Below, piece by piece: positions 35,370 through 44,742 of a DNA stretch of 64,000 bases. Both the position numbers and the translations under genes were made by a program. Origin of the DNA: Hesseltinella vesiculosa (Eukaryota > Mucoromycota > Mucoromycetes > Mucorales > Cunninghamellaceae); assembly GCA_002104935.1 (NCBI GenBank), contig MCGT01000011.1:62001-126000 (forward strand). Reading direction: 5' to 3'. The stretch's first letter is position 1; every line of letters starts with the position of its first letter. The notes beneath the pieces are model-generated. The model did no database searches, was not told the origin of the DNA, and saw only the letters and a list, made by a program, of their open reading frames with translations.

Positions 35370-36512
35370 GGTGTTGTGTAAATGTATGAAAGAAGAGAGA
35401 AGAGAATGGGTATTGGCCTGGGCGTGGAAAAAAATAAAAAAAGAATGAAAGGTAGCCAAGAAAAAATTGGCCCGCTTTTATAATGGGAACCCTTGGATCA
35501 GATCGCTGAGCTTCAATGATGATGTTTCATAGACCGTGCAAATCAAAAGACTAGAGCAATCGATAAAAAAATTCAGCAATGGACTTTCAGCTGGAAGGTT
35601 GCCACAAGATCTGACCAATGCGTTTATGAATATCGTCACTGTGACAACTGATGCTTATCTTGGATTCATTTCACTTCTTAGCATCATTATCTAGCACTTT
35701 AAAATGGCCCACCGGGCTGCCCTTGAGGCAATTTGATACTTTGTCCCCAAATGGAAACTGTCTCTACCCAGCAAAGCGATATGACGTAGTAGTTTGGCAC
35801 TCCGGTCTTGCTTCAATGGTCAACTGCCAATGGGATTTGTGCTGTTCAGCTCGCTATGGTGACCCGTGAACATGATAAGGGCTGAGATTGCCTGTTTGCA
35901 ATCTGTCATAGTTGGCCGTAGAACCTTAAAAAATTAATCCAATCTGAATGTTTGACAAGGGGCTGCCAAGAAAGCTTTGGACAGCAGGGTATTGTCGCCA
36001 GGGATACGCAAGACTGGGCAAGAAGAGGATGAGAAAAACAAGATTCTTAGAGAGTCAAGTCACTCCACTTGTTATTTTCAGCGAGAAAACACATTTTCCT
36101 AAAGGCTCACTCATAAGTAATTCTGGGATTCAGGACGAAAGCAAAGCTGTAACAAAAATGGAAAGGCTCGATGATTGGGTGTGTTCGCCATCGTTTTTTT
36201 TATTTTTTTTTTTTTGCAGGAAAATGAAGTTTAATTTTGACAATGCTTTGACATCTCCTATATTCACATGAATGGCGCAGAGCGGTTGGAATATTGCATG
36301 GGTGTCGCTCAGAGTGACATCATGTCGCATCTTGCCTCGAAGTTATCCTCCTTTGTTTTCATTGGCCCATTGGTCCTCATTCCTCAACCTCTACTATGTT
36401 CGCATATAACACATGCATGACAACCTGTGTACACAGCGTCCTTACACGGTTTATTATCTCGTAGTGTAGTAATATGTACAAATGCGATGGGTGAGGGCGA
36501 GAAGGTCTAGAT
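35370..36512. other. 1.1-kb intergenic interval without a recognised gene
   Basis: Short open frames (for example 35651-35869 and 35948-36271, plus strand) have no recognisable domain, and I see no consensus splice structure joining them. The tract may contain decayed repeat sequence but lacks the blocks of the dispersed family seen elsewhere. Confidence 0.45.
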
Positions 36513-36835
36513 TTAGCAGCTGTAAGGAAGAGCGCGGCGTAACATTTTCTTTTGGGTATTGTTGGCCAACACAGAACCACTGAGGCGATTGACTCGTTCA
36601 GCAGAGAAGCTGGCATTCAAGTGGCGAATGCCCACTTGCCATCGCTTATAGTTGCCGTTGCTGGTGGGGAAGAATCTGCGAGATGGGAAAAAAGTCAGAC
36701 ATCAAGGAACATGGCACTGATCGATAGGAGCTACCTTTTCTTGGCACCAGAATGAGACTTTAACTTTGTGGCCATGGTGCGAGCCGATTGACCCAAAGGT
36801 GAGATGAATGAAGTCGTCAAAGAAGCCAGGAACAT
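36513..36835 (-). CDS. Mitochondrial large-subunit ribosomal protein bL35m (87 aa)
   Basis: Two exons (36735-36835, 36513-36675) encode 87 aa. The core LKSHSGAKKRFFPTSNGNYK matches bacterial/mitochondrial bL35 (K-THSGAKKRF--T--G--K). It is followed by WQVGIRHLNASFSAERVNRL and a short basic end (KKMLRRALPYSC). Starting at 36835 adds MFLASLTTSFISPLGQSART before MATKLKSHS, a Ser/Thr/Arg-containing presequence suited to mitochondrial import; an internal ATG within it would remove the targeting signal. The protein would join the mitochondrial 54S/50S subunit. Confidence 0.85.
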
Positions 36836-37126
36836 TGGGTCAAAAATGTAGAAAAGCAATGAAGAATAAAAAAAAAAAAAAAAAAGACGTAAACAAATTG
36901 CTGGCCCAAAAAGTAAAAATATCAAGCCACAGTCAGTTTTGCCGCCTTTTTCTTGTCTTTTCTTCCGTCATTTATTAATGCAAATGACCAGGTAAAGCAA
37001 CAGACTCCTTAGCGTAAACTGTAGCATATCCTTAACCTTGATATTCTAGTAATATAGCAGTTGATGTGTTTCAATCCTCTATGGATGAACTCGCCAAAAT
37101 AAGGTAAACCCTTAGTTTTCTCTTGC

Positions 37127-37798
37127 ATGGCAGACGACTTGACGTACACTTGCCCAAATTGTTATAGGCATGAAACAAAGCAACTATTGGACAGAAAGAC
37201 ACACTTGCTCCAAACGACAGAGCTACTGGAATCAAAAACGAGCTCGCTGGAAGAGCTTACGGCAGAACGACACAAGCGCCTCAAGGAAAAGCGATTACTT
37301 CTGGAGCTACTGCAGGGCGTAGTAAAGGATATTGACTCGGTAAGTTTCCCACCGCTACTGCTAAACAAAGAGTGAATGGAAAACCACTCATTTTTGCTTC
37401 AATTTCTGCGCAGATCGCTGAAATGGAGGTGATTTTAAAAAAGGAGTGCGAAGACCTCAAATCAGCGGTTGAACAAGAACGAGCTCTTGAATACGAGCCA
37501 CTACATGGTATGAGCGACATACATGCAAACATCTGTCACTGACTTTATTCCTGTAGAACAAGTCAACATTCTGCGATCCGCCAAAGGCATGACCAAGATA
37601 CCGCATCTCCAGCAGGATATCGACAACGAGCTGGCCAAACGCCTGCAGGAACGACGCGAGGAATGGCAAAACGGCACGCCATCCTCATCGTCTGCGTCTG
37701 TGTCTGCGCCTACCTCATCTTCCAGGCCGGCTTCCCGGAAAACCACCTCTTCAACAGCGACACAACGAGCCCGAACCAAAAAGCGGAGGAAGGACTGA
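37127..37798 (+). CDS. Small coiled-coil protein with basic tail (182 aa)
   Basis: Three exons (37127-37339, 37414-37507, 37557-37798) give 182 aa. The N-terminus has one C-x2-C pair (YTCPNCYRHE). A long heptad-rich coiled coil follows (LLDRKTHLLQTTELLESKTS through LLLELLQGVVKDIDSIAEME). A Glu/Arg-rich helix (NELAKRLQERREEWQNGT) leads to a Ser-rich, strongly basic end (RARTKKRRKD) resembling a nuclear localisation signal. No family is recognised. Its last exon and 3' flank are duplicated 3.58 kb downstream at 41079-41384. Confidence 0.72.
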
Positions 37799-38432
37799 AA
37801 TGACGAAGGCCCATGCCTCTGTACCAACCCAACTGCATATATGATTCCCTTTTCACCTACATCCATTATTCATTCACGTTTGCGAAAAAATCAAAAAATC
37901 TAAAAAACAATAAAATTACCGTTGCTCACCACTCTCTTTAAAAAATAAAAAAAAAGTCCCGAGGCGCCCCTTCCTTTGATCTTTTTCTCCCTTTTTATTC
38001 TTTTTTCTTTTCCATACGCTTTTATGGGAAGTGCTTTGAGCAAATCAAAACGATGGTCCTCATGGCCGCAACGGAAAAAGAAAAGCCATCAGCGTCTTGA
38101 GCCAGATCAAGGTGCGTCTGCACCCAGCGGCACCCAGCTACTTTTCAACCAAAAGCATCGTGATTCGTCAGGTGCCATGATCCAATTTCCACCCGTCTTG
38201 GACCAAGATGACCAATCTTTCACGGAATGGTACGGCCAGAGGAATGACGCCCTGACAACTACTTCCTGCGACCCTTCTGCAGATGTCTCGCAAGGACCTG
38301 GGGAACCGAGCCCCTCCAACGATGAAGTGAACCGGTTTTCCGATGGGCTTCCATTACTAAATCATGCTTTTATCAAAGACGTTTTCTTTACTCCTGATAA
38401 CTGTCATAAGGAAGGCAACAGGTACATGATCC
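37499..38432 (+). repeat. Direct duplication, left copy (~930 bp)
   Basis: This segment contains the last intron and exon of the coiled-coil gene, the intergenic region and the first coding part of the methyltransferase gene. It is repeated at about 41079-42017 in the same orientation with scattered substitutions and small indels. The left copy is joined to complete upstream exons, so it marks the ancestral arrangement on the left side. Confidence 0.9.
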
Positions 38433-38506
38433 TTCCAATAACCTTGCTTGGAGTCGTTTTCCTAGCCGTATTTCTTCAAGTGACAAGGCCGCTTGCGATC
38501 TTGTGA
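38024..38506 (+). CDS. Truncated methyltransferase-gene copy with N-myristoylation signal (160 aa)
   Basis: MGSALSK at the start fits an N-myristoylation signal (Gly2, Ser6, Lys7). A basic segment (KRWSSWPQRKKKSHQRLEPD) and an acidic Ser/Pro region follow. The first ~135 residues are nearly identical to the copy at 41608. After RYMILP, where I expect the family's YMLPND-type block, the frame enters insert-derived DNA and encodes a hydrophobic tail (TLLGVVFLAVFLQVTRP) before stopping. The methyltransferase domain is therefore missing. The result is either a pseudogene or a new membrane-anchored short protein; the sequence alone cannot decide. Confidence 0.6.
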   Translation: MGSALSKSKRWSSWPQRKKKSHQRLEPDQGASAPSGTQLLFNQKHRDSSGAMIQFPPVLDQDDQSFTEWYGQRNDALTTTSCDPSADVSQGPGEPSPSNDEVNRFSDGLPLLNHAFIKDVFFTPDNCHKEGNRYMILPITLLGVVFLAVFLQVTRPLAIL

Positions 38507-40063
38507 AGCTGAAAAGATACCATCGAAACTAGACATAGAAACAGTTGGACGGTGTCGTGAGGGTTGAAAGGGACTGTCAGAGCGGATGCAGAGTCGACGG
38601 AAGACGTCAAGGACAAGCAAGCCAAGAGGCATATCCATAAGCAGTTTGCGTAAACCACACAAGCTATTCGGTAGCTCGAGAGTCCCTAATTCGTACATGA
38701 CATACAGGCCTTGGGATGGTAACACCAACAAGTAGAAGGTAATACGCCGTCCAATGATTTGCAGACCAAGAATACCGTCTAGGTTTTGTTCATCGAGGGC
38801 ATTTTTGCAAAACATTGCCACTCGGATCAGATCTTTTGACAGCACAAAGTTGTTTGCTTCATGACATGCTGATTTCGCTTCACCATAACCATGACTGGTT
38901 GTCCATTTCACACCTTTCAAGCTAGTTATGGTAAGATCGGGACGGCATGTCCACAGGGTATCGTTTTTTCTCGCTTCAAATGATATGTCGTTTGTCCATC
39001 GAAGATATACTCCTTCTTCAGGATCGTCAAATAGGCCGCATAAAAACGGATCAGCAAATCGGGTGCTAAGCTCATATTCGTTCACATCCTCTTCAATCGG
39101 CACACGAGGTAACTTCTTAACTAAATCGGTCAGGCCATTAGCAAATTTGCGCTCATCTGGTGAAAGATCTAGTTGCAGAAGTTTCACAATCGCTTGCCTG
39201 CGGCTGACAGTACCGACGTCGAGTTCTTGCAAAATGCTGAATATATCGGATACCGTTTTAGTTTGCACACTAGGCAAATTCAATCCATAAATTGATTTAA
39301 TTTTGCTGATAGTCGCCTTGAGGCTGGCTTCGCAGAAATATGGCGACAAGTTTTCCGGGTACTTGTTTTGTGATAAAAGTAAAATTGAATTGATCGCCAA
39401 AGCATGGTGTATATGATCTTCGATAGAGAGCTTCCATTTTTGCTGTAATATAGAACACTGGAATTCGTAAATGGCGTTTGTCACATTAAACTGCTGAGCG
39501 ACAAAATGATCATCGTGGTCCACAGGCGGAAATAACAAAGCATTTGGATCCAGCAGTTCCAATTCCAAAGAGTGGTCTTCAGCTCTTGTGCTTGAGCGCC
39601 GCTTTGAACGAGATGGATCGCAAGTTCCGTTTTTCGAATGTTGCTGCAACGATGAGTGTTCTCGTTAATGACTGCCTTCAATTGGTTGTCGTGATGAGGA
39701 CGGCCCTTCGTTTTGATCGATGTTCTGCTGCCGTCGTGCTGTCAGTTCTGAAATTGTCAGCTCGGATTGAACAGTCAATGCTTGATGGCGACTATAAAAG
39801 TGCTCTTTCAATACTTTTATGTCAGCAAAATGTTCACAACAAACTGGGCAGCCGGCATGTTGTTCAATCGAACTATTGTGATTTGAGCACTTTTCAAAAA
39901 GTGTATTGTTCATTACCTTTCTTCGAAAACCCAGTGGTCTCTGAGGTGTGAGTATATCGTGGATTTTCAAGTGTTGCCTAAGTCTCTGGGGTGAAGACAT
40001 CATAGCATCACATTCAAAGCATTGGTTTATAATGTGAACGAGTTTCGATGAAGCTGACATCAT
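38462..40063 (-). pseudogene. Two-C2H2 zinc-finger protein with PD-(D/E)XK-like domain, one in-frame stop
   Basis: The frame begins MMSASSKLVHIINQ. It has a C2H2 finger (CFECDAMMSSPQRLRQHLKIH, shown in part as C-x2-C...H-x3-H), then a second (CPVCCEHFADIKVLKEHF, with H-x4-H after it). After 132 codons a TAA (39665-39667) interrupts the frame. The same frame then stays open for about 400 codons to 38462. This downstream part contains DPFLCGLFDDPEEGVYLRW, then RPDLTITSLKGVKWTTSHGY-GEAK, whose Asp and E-x-K spacing fits a PD-(D/E)XK nuclease core, and YLLVLPSQGLYVMYELG. I recall similar repetitive proteins from Mucorales, but this needs a search. Translation through the stop would give about 533 aa. 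Confidence 0.6.
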
Positions 40064-40079
40064 AATTGCAAAAGAAGGG
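39655..40079 (-). repeat. Left arm of 425-bp inverted repeat
   Basis: The arm is an exact or near-exact reverse complement of 40658-41082, including the complete zinc-finger coding segment and its TAA codon. The arms face each other across the tandem array. Confidence 0.92.
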
Positions 40080-40132
40080 CGATAAAAAAAAAAAGGCAGC
40101 AAAAAAAAAAAAAAAGCTGCTACTTCACAAAT

Positions 40133-40630
40133 ACGGAGTGTGAAGTGTTAGGTTGAACCTAACGCTCAGCTCGGGAGTATGAAGTGTTAGGTTGAGTGCG
40201 AAGTGTTAGGTTGAACCTAACACTCAGCTCGGGAGTGTGAAGTGTTAGGTTGAACCTAACGCTCAGCTCGGGAGTGTGAAGTGTTAGGTTGAGTTGAAGT
40301 GTTAGGTTGAACCTAACGCTCAGCTCGGGAGTGTGAAGTGTTAGGTTGAGTTTGAAGTGTTAGGTTGAACCTAACGCTCAGCTCGGGAGTGTGAAGTGTT
40401 AGGTTGAGTTTGAAGTGTTAGGTTGAACCTAACGCTCAGCTCGGGAGTGTGAAGTGTTAGGTTGAGTTTGAAGTGTTAGGTTGAACCTAACTCTCAGCTC
40501 GGGAGTGTGAAGTGTTAGGTTGAGTTTGAAGTGTTAGGTTGAACCTAACGCTCAGCTCGGGAGTGTGAAGTGTTAGGTTGAGTTGAAGTGTTAGGTTGAG
40601 TTGAAGTGTTAGGTTGAACCTACGCTCAGA
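40133..40630 (+). repeat. Tandem array of ~58-bp units
   Basis: About eight units contain CTCAGCTCGGGAGTGTGAAG and one or two copies of AAGTGTTAGGTTGA. Each unit holds TTAGGTTGAACCTAA, a 15-base near-palindrome with 7-bp arms around one base. Units differ by short insertions (GAGTT versus GAGTTT) and point changes. The array fills the space between the two inverted arms. Confidence 0.92.
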
Positions 40631-40657
40631 TCGGTTTTTTTTCACCCTTTTTTTTCA

Positions 40658-41082
40658 CCCTTCTTTTGCAATTATGATGTCAGCTTCATCGAAACTCGTT
40701 CACATTATAAACCAATGCTTTGAATGTGATGCTATGATGTCTTCACCCCAGAGACTTAGGCAACACTTGAAAATCCACGATATACTCACACCTCAGAGAC
40801 CACTGGGTTTTCGAAGAAAGGTAATGAACAATACACTTTTTGAAAAGTGCTCAAATCACAATAGTTCGATTGAACAACATGCCGGCTGCCCAGTTTGTTG
40901 TGAACATTTTGCTGACATAAAAGTATTGAAAGAGCACTTTTATAGTCGCCATCAAGCATTGACTGTTCAATCCGAGCTGACAATTTCAGAACTGACAGCA
41001 CGACGGCAGCAGAACATCGATCAAAACGAAGGGCCGTCCTCATCACGACAACCAATTGAAGGCAGTCATTAACGAGAACACT
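40658..41082 (+). repeat. Right arm of 425-bp inverted repeat
   Basis: This is the mirror of 39655-40079. It contains an open frame at 40674-41072 encoding only the two zinc fingers (132 aa, ending PIEGSH) because the nuclease-like part is absent here. Its last bases run straight into the duplicated host exon. Confidence 0.92.
40674..41072 (+). pseudogene. Zinc-finger-only copy (132 aa) in the right arm
   Basis: It encodes the same two C2H2 fingers as the minus-strand gene and stops at the same TAA. Here that stop is followed by host sequence instead of the nuclease-like domain. If transcribed, it would produce a free DNA-binding segment. No intron or 3' signal is evident before the stop. 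Confidence 0.6.
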
Positions 41083-42017
41083 ACATGGTATGAGCGACAT
41101 ACATACAAACATCGCCACTGACTTTATACCTGTAGAACATGTCAACGCTCAACACTCTGCTATACGCCAAAGGCATGACCAAGATACCGCATCTCCAGCA
41201 GGATATCGACAACGAGCTGGCCAAACGCCTGCAGGAACGACGCGAGGAATGGCAAAACGGCACGCCATCCTCATCGTCTGCGTCTGTGTCTGCGCCTACC
41301 TCATCTTCCAGGCCGGCTTCCCGGAAAACCACCTCTTCAACAGCGACACAACGAGCCCGAACCAAAAAGCGGAGGAAGGACTGAAATGACGAAGGCCCAT
41401 GCCTCTGTACCAACCCAACTGCATATATGATTCCCTTTTCACCTACATCCATTATTCATTCACGTTTGCGAAAAAATCAAAAATCTAAAAAACAATAAAA
41501 TTACCGTTGCTCACTACACTTTTTTTAAAAAATAAAAAAAAGTCCCGAGACGCCCCTTCCTTTCTTTCTTCTCCCTTTTTTATTCTTTTTCTTTTCCATA
41601 CGCTTTTATGGGAAGTGCCTTGAGCAAATCAAAACGACGGTCCTCATGGCCGCAACGGAAAAAGAAAAGCCATCAGCGTCTTGAGCCAGATCAAGGTGCG
41701 TCTGCACCCAGCGGCACCCAGCTACTTTTCAACCAAAAGCATCGTGATTTGTCAGGTGCCATGATCCAATTTCCACCCGTCTTGGACCAAGATGACCAAT
41801 CTTTCACGGAATGGTACGGCCAGAGGAATGACGCCCTGACAACTACTCCCTGCGACCCTTCTGCAGATGTCTCGCGAGGACCTGGGGAACCGAGTCCCTC
41901 CAACGATGAAGTGAAACGGTTTTCTGATGGAGTTCCATTACTGAATCATATATTTATCAAAGGCATTTTCTTTACGCCTGATAGCTGTCATAAGGAAGGC
42001 GACAGGTAAATGGTCCT
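41079..42017 (+). repeat. Direct duplication, right copy (~930 bp)
   Basis: This is the partner of 37499-38432. It carries the last exon of the coiled-coil gene, now without its first two exons (frame at about 41139-41384), the intergenic region and the methyltransferase gene start. Substitutions and a short rearranged stretch near 41135-41160 show the duplication is not recent. Confidence 0.9.
41139..41384 (+). pseudogene. Orphan last exon of the coiled-coil gene
   Basis: The region is identical in protein to the C-terminal part of the 37127 gene (GMTKIPHLQQDIDNELAKRL through the basic KKRRKD end). The upstream exons are replaced by the insert's right arm. An ATG at 41139 could start an 81-aa product, but the leading residues (MSTLNTLLYA) derive from mutated exon sequence. 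Confidence 0.7.
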
Positions 42018-43137
42018 AAAAAAAAAATAGACACCAGGGATCTCACTTGCTATTTTAGGCAACAGCGCCAGGTAACGCAGGGAAGAAATTGCATAAACAA
42101 GAAATGATGCAGAACATTAACATCCCACCCTACACATGCACACTTAGCACTATCTCTTAAAACGACTGATTAATGGGAATTATGTTGTCCCACTAGAAAA
42201 TCCATCCTTGATCGTTAATTGGTGCTGCGGGACAGGTACCGTTTGCAGACGCCGGTCTTGCTCAACTATTTTCTCACCATCACACATTTTTTTTTCTTTA
42301 TTGCGGAGGATAGGGATATGGGCAATGGAAATGGCACAGGATTTTCCATCATGCAAAGTGGTTGGCATCGAATGCAGCGAACTCGAGTTTTCAAGAATCA
42401 CAAGCGGACCGTCAAATTATAGCTTCGTGCGCGTCGACAACAACACAAACGCCACCGGTCTCGAGCAGTTTGACGACAACACCGTGGATTTTATCTCCTT
42501 CAGAAACGCGTGGATGACTGTTCAGCCATTGTCTCACTGGATCATTGTTTTGAAGGAGATCTTTAGAGTACTGAAGCCCGGAGGCTACATCGAAGCAATG
42601 GAAAGAGGTATGTCAAGATGAATGCGTTTGGTAGCCAATGTCTGACTAATTTTCATTCTCAACTGCTCTGCAGGTCGCACATTTCATTCAACTGGTCCCA
42701 AATTCGCCGAGCTGTTTCAGATCGCGGCGGCCTGCTTGAGCCATGCAACGGATGGCAAAGATATCAATTTGCATATGCACGATTTTCTTCAAGATGTTGG
42801 GTTTGACAGTGTCAACTGGGTAGAGTACTGTTGTCCCATTGGCGAATGGAGTACCACAAAAGGTATTTCACTTCATTCAACCATAACCAGATGTGTTCAC
42901 CTTACTTGTCTCTTGTGGTTTTAACCCTTAGATGGCAAGGAATTGGGCTATCTGCAAATGGACTTGTCATTCCGCCGATTTGTCGCTCTAGCGGACCCTA
43001 TTGAGCGCTTCTGCTCTGTTGAAAAAGAAAAGCTCTTGGATATTATCGCTGCCTCAATGGAAGAATGTGAAAAGTTTAAATCGTTTATGACCTGGAACTA
43101 TTTCTGCGGCCGAAAACCATTGACGCCAATACCATAA
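41608..43137 (+). CDS. SAM-dependent methyltransferase, right copy; middle exon structure unresolved
   Basis: The N-terminal exon (41608-42009) has the MGSALSK myristoylation-type start. The C-terminal exons (about 42197-42235, 42314-42607, 42674-42862, 42932-43137) encode a class-I methyltransferase: CCGTGIWAMEMA (glycine-rich SAM loop), FPSCKVVGIECSE (acidic end of strand 2), DFISFRNAWMT and FRVLKPGGYIEAMERG (post-motif III 'LKPGG'). The end is MTWNYFCGRKPLTPIP. I could not connect 42009 to 42197 in frame. An expected YMLPND-type block is degraded: the right copy has TAA where the left has TAC. The gene may have an unusual intron arrangement or be a pseudogene. Substrate unknown. Confidence 0.6.
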
Positions 43138-43357
43138 AGCCCAGCTGTCTCTGTCCAAAGGCCGGTCCATTCTCTCTCTCCATTTTTTTTTTTTTTACTC
43201 ACGGTCTCCATTGGTTGTATACTTGTAACATTAACTTATTCCTGGGCAATTTTTATGCTGTGCGTATGAAGTGATTGTCATGGTAAAAAAAATAAAATAA
43301 AAAAGAATAATGCAGATGGAGAGGGGGTTTAAAGAGGCGAGAACGAAGGCAATGAGG

Positions 43358-44704
43358 TCACTCCAAGGACTCGCCTTGATGTTCCATTTCTTGCATTTGA
43401 TGGGCAATCTAAGGAGGATGTCGTCAGTATTCGCTTTCTCTGCACAGTTACGCTTACTTCTTCCAGCTCCTGCAAATCCCACTGTGCTTCCTCCTTGTTG
43501 AGTTTCAAGTGATGAAGCTCGTGAGCCAGTGTTCGCAGTACATGATCGCTACAAAGGAGATAAAAAGTCAGGCAGCCGCTCATCAGCAATCCTATCTCTC
43601 TGGTCATACTTTGCATTCTGGATCCAAGTGCAATAATCGTCCAGGTAGATTTTGCTGTAAATATAGTAGATGTCGTGGTGGTCAAATAAGTCCTTCATCT
43701 CCAACAATGCCTTGAGTATAGCGCGTTTTCCAAGCTTGAATAAAATGTACACATCCAGCAGCACTTTTTCACAAAGAGCCCAGTTTCTGTAGAGAGGGTA
43801 TGCAAGGGATCGTCGAAAGCCGGTCACAATCACATCCTTCAAAGTTGAAAACACCTAAAAATTGCCAAGTGTCAATCAAAACTTGTCGCCTTTGATTTTT
43901 TTTTTTTTTTTTTTTTTTTACCTCGAGGCAGGATAAGGTGGCACTAAGCTTACCAATGCACCACACAGATTCTACTGTATTTTCACCTTCAGACGTGCGA
44001 TGATTGTAACAGTAAGCAAAGAGCAGGTCCACTAGCCCGAGATAGGTGTCTTTTTCGTTGGAGAGAAGGTCTGGCATGGAGAAAAGTGTGAGTCTAGCAG
44101 GTTCCCATTGCATTGTTCGCTGCAGTCCATGACTTACATTCTTTCTTTGGCAAAGCAAGCATCTGCTTCTGTTCTTGCTCAGTGAATTTGAGTAGCGACT
44201 CGTTCGGGTCTTGTATCGAGAGAGCATCCATGTTAATATCATTGACAGCATCATATTCTTGGATCAATGGCTCTAGCGAATAAGTAAAGGAGGCTATCAA
44301 ACTTTCGCGTTCATTGCAATGCTGAGGATATCCTTACTTGGTGCAGCCTTAGCCAGTCGCTGGACGCGCTTCAATTCCTTTGCAGCGAGCGTCTTGTAAT
44401 CCAAAATGTATTGAATGTCGCCTTGTTGAATAAAATCCATGCAGTAGTGGTCTTCATCAAATTTCTCATTTTCAAGGTCGCGCCGGGCTGCCTTTCTTGA
44501 TTCGACAGTAGACTTTTCTGGCTCTTGGATATCATTGATGTCATTGGCTGTTTCGTGCACATGCGTGAAGAAGCCTTGGTATTGAGCATTGAATCCGTAG
44601 TGCGACGAATGGAGAAGGATAGGTTCATCGTCCGCAGGAACCTGCTGTGGCAACTCCCAATTGAAGTTTTCAGCTGTAAAAAAAAATAGTTGGAATCAGC
44701 CAGC

Positions 44705-44742
<38 letters not shown>

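Larger units (their letters stand above)
38433..41082. mobile_element. ~2.65-kb insert between direct duplications
   Basis: The insert lies exactly between the two copies of the duplicated host segment. From left to right it carries a minus-strand zinc-finger/nuclease-like gene (38462-40063), whose 5' part forms a 425-bp arm (39655-40079), a tandem array (40133-40630) and an inverted copy of that arm (40658-41082). The right arm abuts host sequence at CACTACATGGTATGAG. No transposase or reverse transcriptase is visible, so how it moved is unknown. Confidence 0.7.

Noticed and set aside
35651..36271. Plus-strand frames of 72 and 107 codons between the F-box and bL35m genes
   Set aside because: No domain, no plausible splice partners, and the composition looks random.
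40133..40630. Regular repeats that could be mistaken for a CRISPR array
   Set aside because: Units are contiguous variants of one ~58-bp satellite with no unique spacers, in an intron-rich eukaryotic genome with no cas genes.
40133..40630. TTAGGTT-containing repeats as interstitial telomere sequence
   Set aside because: The unit is 58 bp and complex, the TTAGG-like word occurs as a near-palindrome and not in head-to-tail 6-7-bp arrays.
37499..42017. Direct 930-bp copies as long terminal repeats of a retroelement
   Set aside because: The copies contain host gene exons and the left one is continuous with the rest of the host gene. No reverse transcriptase or integrase lies between them.
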